Source: Elysia crispata (lineage: Eukaryota > Mollusca > Gastropoda > Plakobranchidae). From it: a stretch of 64,000 nt of DNA. The notes below the pieces were generated by a model. The model saw nothing but the letters and a program-made list of their open reading frames with translations. It was not told the origin of the DNA and did not search any database. The position numbers and the translations under genes are program-made. Shown here piece after piece: positions 56,561-64,000 of this stretch (position 1 is its first letter; every line of letters starts with the position of its first letter). Location of the stretch: positions 213,501 to 277,500 of the forward strand of contig JAWDGP010000502.1 of assembly GCA_033675545.1 (NCBI GenBank), in the 5' to 3' direction.

Positions 56561-58109
56561 CCAGCAAGATGGATGGGCACCTTCTGTTTGTTTAACTTGG
56601 GTCGATGGACAGAATATCGACGAAACTTCATTAACATGAAGTCTTTTAGAAAATTGCAAGGCTGTTACGTTGATTACTTTCCAAAAAGAAAAAAAGAAAG
56701 CGAAAGAAGACTGAACAGAGTGGAGGAAAACTTTGTTGCTGCTGGGAAGCAACGAAACAAATCAATGGCGCTTAAAGTATAAAATGAGGAGATGATTGTG
56801 TACTTGTGTGTGTGTGTATGTATGCGGAGTTGTAGATGTTCATAATTCAAAAGAAATGGAGAGAAAGACGTCTGGGACTAGTGCCTGGATTAGATACACA
56901 ACCAGATTAAGGTTGCTCAAGTCTCATCCATCATTATGAGCAAACTTAAGAGAACGCACTGTCACAAGTTCTCTCCAGAACTTGATATAAAATGAAAATT
57001 TCACAACACCTCTTGTGCAAAGGACTAGAAATATGATGATTTCAAAGTGGATAAAGGAATTTAAAGTTAAAAGGAAAAAACATTAAGAGCAAAAAATAAT
57101 TTTAAAGCATAAACTAATGCTTAAAGGAAATTACGAAAAAAGAAGAAAATTAAAACACGATAATGATACGCAAAAAGGTTATGGTTATAAAAAAAACATA
57201 AGGAGAAAGTAAGGTGTTATTTATTCTAGGAATAAATTTGTTTTTTTATCATGTTCAACCATATGCAAAGCTATACAAGCAATAATGGTTTTACCATTAC
57301 TTGTTTTGATAAAAAAATAGTCAAAAGGAATGAACAGTTGGATACCCGTTACATCTCTGTAAATACTGATTGAAAACATTATAAATATTTTTAAAGTACA
57401 TGATGAATCAAGAATGATGAACAATAACACACCAAAATATTTTATGAAGGCAAGGAAAAAGGAAAAAAATTTGATTGCAAGATCAATAACGAATGTCATA
57501 TATTTATTGTGTACAGAATATGATGGAACTAAATCTCACTTTTGAAGCTCAGCAGTTATACTTGTGATAGGCAAATCTAAGCATTTCCTGGCTGCAAATG
57601 ATAAAAAACGATCGTCGGATCTGCCCAGTTACGACTTTCCTATTTATCGATATTTAATGGTATCCATTTTAATATTTGTTTTATCTTTATTCCACTCTCT
57701 GTCTCCACCCAGCTGCTCCAGACAATGAGATGATAATATGTTAGAAATGAAAAGCTTCAGAAGCGATAAACAGAGAAACAATGAAAAATTTATAAGAAAG
57801 ACTTAAGTCCACATCTATCCAATCGTGCTCGTCTAACAAGGTGAAGAGGTCTACAGATAAACACAAAAAGGGAATCATTGGTTACTGTACGGTTCCAGCT
57901 GGAAACAAATAGATAGTCTTGAATTCTCGAATGGAAATTAAGGCAAATTATTATCCCATTTTAGTCCATGCATTCGAATTTGAAGACGGAGGGAGAATAG
58001 GACTGGTGAATGTGTATGTGCCCGTGTGTGTGTGTGTGGGGGGGGAGGTAACGTATTGGAACAAAAAGAAGAGGAAGGAAATCCTGTAACACTCCCTTTT
58101 TGAGATATT
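56561..58109. other. AT-rich unique noncoding DNA with a (GT)n-G8 run
   Basis: Overlapping frames at 56546-56782 on both strands are mutual shadows with no known domain. A (GT)n run near 58023-58037 ends in eight G. Nothing else stands out. Confidence 0.6.
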
Positions 58110-58335
58110 AAACGCATGAATCCAGGAGATGAGTCACTGTGTAACTACTCTATTTGGAGGCATGCCGACCAGCCGTGTCTGTAACTCCCAGGAAAGAAGA
58201 CAACCGGGATCGATTGGTCGGCACCCTGTGTTATTGCTGTAACTGTGTTGTTAATGTGTAGAGGGTGCTCTCGCCGCTAATGAGACCTGGACTTGCCAAC
58301 AAGCCCACTATGAAAATGATGGGTACACGAGTAAA
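58110..58335. other. Raised-GC island with a perfect 9-bp inverted repeat
   Basis: TGCCGACCA at 58163-58171 and its exact complement TGGTCGGCA at 58215-58223 enclose 43 bases. The island is unique, CpG-containing and flanked by AT-rich DNA. It might be a structured RNA, a small element's termini or a regulatory block; no target duplication is obvious. Confidence 0.4.
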
Positions 58336-58639
58336 TCAATAAAGTGTCTGGATAGTTCTCTTCTCCTCATCTGTTAGAGTCATTTTTTATGACTGATGAA
58401 CGATGGCCTAGAGTCTAAGAACAGCTAAAAAAAAAGTTTGCTCAATCACAAAATCCGTAGATTCTTTATTTTTTTTTTTAGTAATTTTAACTATGCCCTT
58501 TCGATTCCATGAAATCCAATGAAACTCAATTCCCAGCCCGTTGTGGGGGAAAGTTCAAAGATTCTATAAAACCTGCCTTAAATAGCAGTTCTCTATTTGT
58601 GCTGGTTTAGTTGTCGTTAATTAACATCAAACAGGAACC
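58336..58639. other. AT-rich unique spacer
   Basis: Nothing to annotate beyond homopolymer runs. Confidence 0.6.
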
Positions 58640-58835
58640 AAGATTGGCATTTAAAATAAAATAAAGTAATTGGGGAGCTTTGCATTAGTAGGATAAACCT
58701 TTGCTAATGTCTCGACTTAATAAAGAAACTTTGTTGTTTTTAATCAAAGAAGCTTTTGTCATTAATTGAGGTCGTTATGATAACAGTCTAATTGACCTAA
58801 TGCAAGTTTTAGTGACGTTTTTATCTTAAAGTAAA
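58640..58835. promoter_or_regulatory. Candidate enhancer-like block
   Basis: Within about 100 bases there are a POU-octamer-like TTTGCATTA (58679-58687), a SOX-like CTTTGTTG (58730-58737), a TCF/LEF-like ATCAAAG (58743-58749), a homeodomain-like ATTAATTGAG (58761-58770) and GATAA/GATAAAC words. The density of developmental-factor words in non-repetitive AT-rich DNA resembles conserved enhancers in other animals. It is inference only; such words also arise by chance in AT-rich sequence. Confidence 0.3.
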
Positions 58836-58851
58836 ATTAGCAAGATGGTGG

Positions 58852-59068
58852 CTTCAGCCCTGACATAAGGACAATGAGTATGATGGTGATGACACTTCAG
58901 CCCTGACATAAGGACAATGAGTTATGATGGTGATGACACTTCAGCCCTGACATAAGGACAATGAGTATGATGGTGATGACACTTCAGCCCTGACATAAGG
59001 ACAATGAGTATGATGGTGATGACACTTCAGCCCTGACATAAGGACAATGAGTTATGATGGTGATGACA
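58852..59068 (+). repeat. Five-copy 43/44-bp minisatellite
   Basis: Units start at 58852, 58895, 58939, 58982 and 59025, giving lengths 43, 44, 43, 43, 44. Each begins CTTCAGCCCTGACATAAGGA and ends GATGGTGATGACA. Copies are otherwise near-identical. Units 2 and 5 carry an extra T (GAGTTATG versus GAGTATG). The unit length is not a multiple of three, so it is not a coding repeat. Sequence just before unit 1 (GATGGTGG) may be a truncated unit. Confidence 0.97.
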
Positions 59069-60888
59069 CATGACTCTTTATACGAGAAAACAGTGTGTTT
59101 TCGACAGCAATAAAAGAAATTGAAGCATTAAATCAGAATAGTGCCTTCACGTCATAGATCTGTGATCACTCAGATCTTTACAAACGATTATACTGTTAAG
59201 TATTTCGATCCAGTTAACATGCGTCTTTAGGTGGTAGCAACGTAATTTCAGTCGGTCCCTTTTTAGCGTCTACCATGAATATATGGGTTTACCTGAAAGA
59301 GAAAGTAGTATATTCTTTTACGTCATGCAGACACTACCATTCGTTTTTATTCCAACGCACAAGTCTGAACCAGGCATCGAGAGCAAAACTTCTTGTTGTC
59401 TTAATAATCCCCTGAGGCTATTGGCGTCAGTGATAAATAATTAATTTCAGTGATAGATGGCTTCAGAAATCTAGAGGACGGATGAATATCCGATATTAGA
59501 TCCTCATATAGTGAAATAAGTGGCATTGGACGAACGTCAGGAAGTTCATATAGAAATTGATACAGCAACCTTAGCCAAAGATTTGTCAGAGTGATACTTC
59601 TTGTTCCTTTTTACATGATTATATTTAAAAAATCTGTTTAAAAACGCCTTGAGTCAAGCACAGAATGCGTGAAAATTGAAAAATGCTTTTTTTAAATGAA
59701 AAAAAAACCAAGAGGACAGCTTTAAAATAAGGTTTAAAATGATTTTCGACGTAATTTGAGGCGTTCATTTAATAATGGAAACTTGTTTATCTCATTATAA
59801 CAGGATTGGTTCATTTTCCACTGTTTCCAAATTACGATGGAAGCAAGCATGATAAAAAAGAAGAATAACTGTGACTATTGTTCTTGATTAAAAGAATATG
59901 TGCTAGCACAGATTGTTTCGTAATTACATTAATCGCAAGTAGCTGTTGTTCATAGCAAATTGAGGCATTAAATAGTTACTATTAGACATGTTAAAAATCT
60001 GCATCCACAATTAATCATAATATGAAAAAGCACAAATTCATTTTATTAATATATTAAAGCTAATAACACATATAGGAAAATTTAGAATGAACTATTCTTC
60101 GCATTGTCTTCTCTGCTCATAGAGTATTTAATTATAATCATTCGCATTTTCTAAACGGAGATAGTGGTGGACTTGGTCTTTAATGCCTTAGATGCCGTTG
60201 GTTTTAAACAGATTAGTATAGAGACCGTTTGGGCCTCAGTTTGGGAAATTTGACAAGAATTTTATATTCTTTAAATCCGTTAACAAGGATTTGCTTTTCT
60301 CCCAGATCCTGCGAGTGAAAACCTTATTCCTTATGCAACTTTTTTCAACGCATTTTTTAACAATAACTTACAGTATTAAAGAGATAGAGTGTGTGTATAT
60401 ATGTGTGTCAAAGAACAAGAGAAAAGAGACAGGCAGAAAGACATAATAAAATACAAAGAAAATACGCAGGCCAGACATGTTATAGACATGCAAAAATTTC
60501 TAAAATAAAAAAAAAAATAGGCGAGAAACTATAAAACTGGTAAAGGAACACAAGGAAACAGATAGACAAACAGAACCACAGCCATACAGACATAAAGACG
60601 AACATATAAAGAGACGATCAGAGAGACATCAGACTACAGAGGGTTCTACGAGTATTTAACTGGTCGATATGGGTTCTTGCGTCTGATGACAGGGAACAAA
60701 AGGCTCTCGAAGTTAAACAGAGTTGCAGTATTTTTTTTTCCTTTGCAAACAAACGTTTTGTCTGAAATCGGTTGGGTCTTGTCTAGGCCTATCCTAATCA
60801 ATATTAGATCTATATTATCCCGTCACCAGGTAATTAATGCAAATTGACAAACGTTTAAGGTGTTTGATCGTATGTTTTTAGTCCACGA
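59069..60888. other. AT-rich unique noncoding DNA
   Basis: Mostly featureless. A short stretch at 60671-60728 resembles part of 5S rRNA weakly (see findings). GACA words occur around 60430 and 60560. No gene is visible. Confidence 0.6.
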
Positions 60889-60915
60889 AAGAGAGAGAGA
60901 GAGAGAGAGAGAGAG
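60889..60915. repeat. Short (GA)n
   Basis: A 27-base GA run in AT-rich DNA. Confidence 0.9.
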
Positions 60916-61329
60916 TTAAGATTTTTTTTCGCGGTTTTAAAATGTATTAAACTCTGTGATTCTTTAATTGATGTAATGTCTTTTGTAAAGGCAAGTTCAG
61001 GTACATGTTTGGAAGCATTAAAAAAAACGAATTGCTCGTCTCCTTACAAAGATCAACCAACTTTGAATTTTGCTCAAACACACGTAATGTTCCTCACGCA
61101 AAACTTCCTTTTCTATTTGTAGTGAAAGAAATCAAAACTCTTAGATATCAATCTGCTTCTTTATTCATTAAAATGAAACATGAGTGTATACACTCATATT
61201 GGACATTATGTTTTGGGAAAATTTTGTGAAACTTTATGGCACTATGTAAACTTTCAATGAAATAAACAGAGATACTGGTAACTTTAATACCTTAACTTTG
61301 TAAATAAGAATGTAAATGACGGTAATGAC
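60916..61329. other. AT-rich unique noncoding DNA
   Basis: A 74-codon frame at 61005-61229 has no recognisable content. Nothing else is seen. Confidence 0.6.
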
Positions 61330-61640
61330 GATCGGAAGAAAGATCATGATGATTAATATCATGAACGCGATGACGATGTGATGGACGATAATACTGCAGC
61401 TCCTCACAATAATGCTTTTGCTGTTGATGATGATGATGATACTGATAGTCATAATGATGACGATAATAATGATAATGTTCATTGTCATGATGTTTTTGGG
61501 GATTTTGCCGATGATGATTATGATAATATTATAAAGTAGAAGGATGAAGATGATGACTATGAGAAGGTTGCATCATGAAAATGAAGATGATGATCATGAA
61601 AACATTGATAATGAAAATAATCCTGATGTTTAAGTGTTCC
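61330..61640. repeat. Degenerate GAT/ATC-rich stretch
   Basis: Scattered GATGAT, GATAAT and ATGATGA words occur, with a short pure (GAT)n near 61426-61440. It looks like an old, heavily mutated version of the triplet array seen at 14.4 kb. Confidence 0.8.
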
Positions 61641-63388
61641 TTGATTATGATCTAGATGATCTTTTTTTATGAAAACAAAACATTGCCTCATGGAACTAAA
61701 AGAAACTTCATTCTTAGTGTAAGTGAAATAAGTCCAAACAAATCTCTTGAACAAAGATAAGCAGTGAGTTATCATCCCGCAGTGATGTCTTCATTACTTA
61801 TCTATTCTAAGTTTTTTGGCAGTATTGCAAAGATGAGCTTAAAAAGATTTCAATCATATTTCCGCATATCAAAGCCACAGAAAGGATTACTGAATTTAGT
61901 GCTTCCCTCTGTTTCAGTCAAATAGCTACATCGTATTTTACAGACGATCTGCCTTAGCAATGTACAGCTCTTTTTGCCCAAAGAATCAAACTCTCATTCT
62001 CCGAGTAAAGAGTTCTTCACGTAAACCCTTATGCCACACCTCTCGTAAAATTCGATCGCTATGCAAAACATTATTTTACATTTTTATTCTTAGAAAATGC
62101 AACAACAAAAATAAAAGGCAGAAACAAAATCATCTCTTTTCAATTTCTCTCCGTCCTGTTGTTTTTCGGTGGGCCTGTCGTGATTGATTCCTTGATTTCA
62201 GCTCTTCAAGATGCAAGGGATTACATCTCATTTAATTTACTCTCATTTTCAAGCACATTCATCGAGCTTATCAGGGTGATTTACTCCAGTTTAGACGCAA
62301 TCAACGGTTATTCACTTTCTCCCTTGAGGGTGAATTTATGTCGAGTCTCTCAGGCTTTCTCAAGCATCACCGATCGTTTTAGATGACATTAAATCTTCTT
62401 TCTTGTCTGGTGTTCCTTTTTTTCCCTTTAAAATGAAGTTTAAAACAAAAATGAATTATGTTGCGCACACTTTCGGCTTCACACAAATCTAGTTAATTCT
62501 CAACAGAGCGATGAAAGAGAGCGAGCAAATTTATTAATTTTTATGATTTTAGCTGTTTGCCTTTGAGGAGGAGAAACTTGAACCTTTATGCAAAGATAAG
62601 GTTGAAGAGCAGAAATGCAGAATATAAAAGCGTTGTTAAATAGGTTTGCTTAGCACCTGAGTTTGTTTGTCCCCCTCATTTGCTTTAATCTGTGTATTCT
62701 CATGAGTTAAGAAATAAAATTATTTCAACGCATCGGCGATAAACTAGTTACAACTCTGAGTTTACTCATACATCCTTTTTTTTTTCAATCGTAAATATGT
62801 AATCAAAAACAAGATGTATTAGAAAAAAAGAAAAGAATAGAAAAAGGATCATGGAGATGGGTTGTTAGAGTCATGGAGCAGAGAAGAAGAAATAACACTC
62901 AGATTTAATTGAAAGAAAAGTGTGGAATCACCTCCATTTTTACAGAATGGAGATGACATAGAAAGCGCCAAAGGCATGATAATAATAAGTAGGTCTAATG
63001 GCTATAACTATGGCTTTCTTGAGCATTAATTATTTTGAAATCAAAACATGATGTTGTTAACGAGACATATGAAATATTGGACAGGAAAGTCTATGCTGAA
63101 TCGGAATTCGATGCGAGTCACATTCATTTGATGCTTTCTTGGAGATAGTTTTAAAGAAAAATGTTCTTTGGGTGTAAATAGGAGAGAAAATGTCTGAAAC
63201 AATTTTTTTTAAAATTAGTCTTGAAAAGCGTACTAATAATTATAGACCTGAAAATATTGAAAACCTAGAATAAAACCTATTGCAGCAAACACTTGTCATT
63301 AAGCAAAAATCTTATCGAGAGAAACTCTTGTTCGAAGAGATTCCACCTTTTCACTCAGCGTGTTCAGAGCTGAGACCACCAGGCCTAA
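61641..63388. other. AT-rich unique noncoding DNA
   Basis: A frame at 62159-62386 has balanced composition but opens on TTG and shows no domain. A clustered A/T run occurs near 62780 and 62822. No gene is supported. Confidence 0.6.
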
Positions 63389-63782
63389 CAGACATGAAAC
63401 AAAATAATATCATAAGCTCTAAACAAAACACGCTTCCAAACATTTCAAGATCGTTCGCAGTATCGTTGCCATATTTATTATACCCAATATTACGAGTATA
63501 TCATCATTGTCTTTAAATCTAACCTTCTATCGTTCTCTCGGCTCTCTTCACCTTATCCATCTATATCTCTGTCTATTAGTCTGTCTACCAGACATAAAAC
63601 AAAATAATATCATAAGCTCTAAACAAAACATGCTTCCAAACATTTCAAGATCGTTCGCAGTATCGTTGCCATACTTATTATACCCAATATTATATCATCA
63701 TTGTCTTTAAATCTAACCTTCTATCGTTCTCTCGACTCTCTTCACCTTATCCATCTATATCTCTGTCTATTAGTCTGTCTTA
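63389..63782 (+). repeat. Tandem duplication, 200 and 194 bp
   Basis: Copy 1 (63389-63588) and copy 2 (63589-63782) are nearly identical, starting CAGACATGAAAC or CAGACATAAAAC. They differ by a few substitutions and by a 6-base deletion in copy 2 next to CCAATATTA. Both end in TCTGTCTATTAGTCTGTC. Two similar short frames in the copies are a by-product. The duplication is recent. Confidence 0.95.
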
Positions 63783-64000
63783 CTATCTGAATACCTCTGT
63801 CTGCCATCAGTCTGACTCTCTAGCTGTTTTGGTTTCTTTTCATTATCTGTTTCTATTTACCTTTGCATTTTTCTGCCTCTCTCTTTTTGTGTTTCTTAAC
63901 TGGATTCATTTTATCCAGTCTCAATTTTCGATGGATCTTTTCCTGATAATTAATCTGATTTTATACATTAAAAAGTATTGATCAATTTATGAATCTATTC
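63783..64000. other. Pyrimidine-rich unique end of window
   Basis: CTGTCT and TCTCT words continue for about 100 bases after the duplication and then fade. Nothing else is seen. Confidence 0.6.

Noticed and set aside
58852..59068. Possible CRISPR-like array
   Set aside because: Units are contiguous with no variable spacers; it is a minisatellite in eukaryote-like DNA.

Overview
The window reads as nuclear DNA from an animal with an AT-rich, microsatellite-dense genome. I see no intact protein-coding gene, no rRNA, no intact tRNA and no CRISPR array. Most open frames here are translations of simple repeats (alternating Arg-Glu or Ser-Leu, poly-Ser, poly-Phe, poly-Arg). The remaining short frames lack start context, splice structure and recognisable domains. 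A marine lophotrochozoan, perhaps a mollusc, is my best guess: (GA)n/(CT)n arrays recur every few kilobases, and there is a decayed non-LTR retrotransposon 3' end of a type common in those genomes. That assignment is inference, not something the sequence proves.

Layout. 1-11.4 kb: AT-rich unique DNA broken by a purine-rich tract, an (AT)n/poly-T block, three large (GA)n arrays, a diverged 260-bp duplication, a T29-G16 tract and a tRNA-like SINE candidate. 11.4-17 kb: long (AGT)n, (ATC)n, (CT)n and (CT)n-(CTAT)n arrays. 17.6-18.7 kb: the only protein-level homology I can defend, namely two adjacent same-strand retroelement C-terminal remnants, the first ending in a (TGA)n tail. 18.7-39 kb: mostly unique noncoding DNA with (GA)n, (CT)n, (ACT)n and (AT)n arrays, two more tRNA-like candidates and several islands of raised GC. 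39-45 kb: two exceptional TTC arrays (about 630 bp, and 332 bp without interruption) plus three (CT)n arrays. 45-58 kb: unique DNA, a C-rich skewed segment at 47.4-48.0 kb, and compound CT/CTAT/AT/GT and GA blocks. 58-64 kb: a candidate conserved regulatory block directly beside a five-copy 43/44-bp minisatellite, a GAT-rich region, and a 200-bp tandem duplication near the right end.

No pathway or operon can be described. Functional content, if any, is most likely regulatory: GC-raised unique islands with transcription-factor-like words, including X-box palindromes. A gene desert or a very large intron would both fit. I found no convincing undescribed system; the best leads are the paired retroelement remnants, the TTC arrays, the 58.6-59.1 kb regulatory/minisatellite junction and two weak hammerhead-like motifs.
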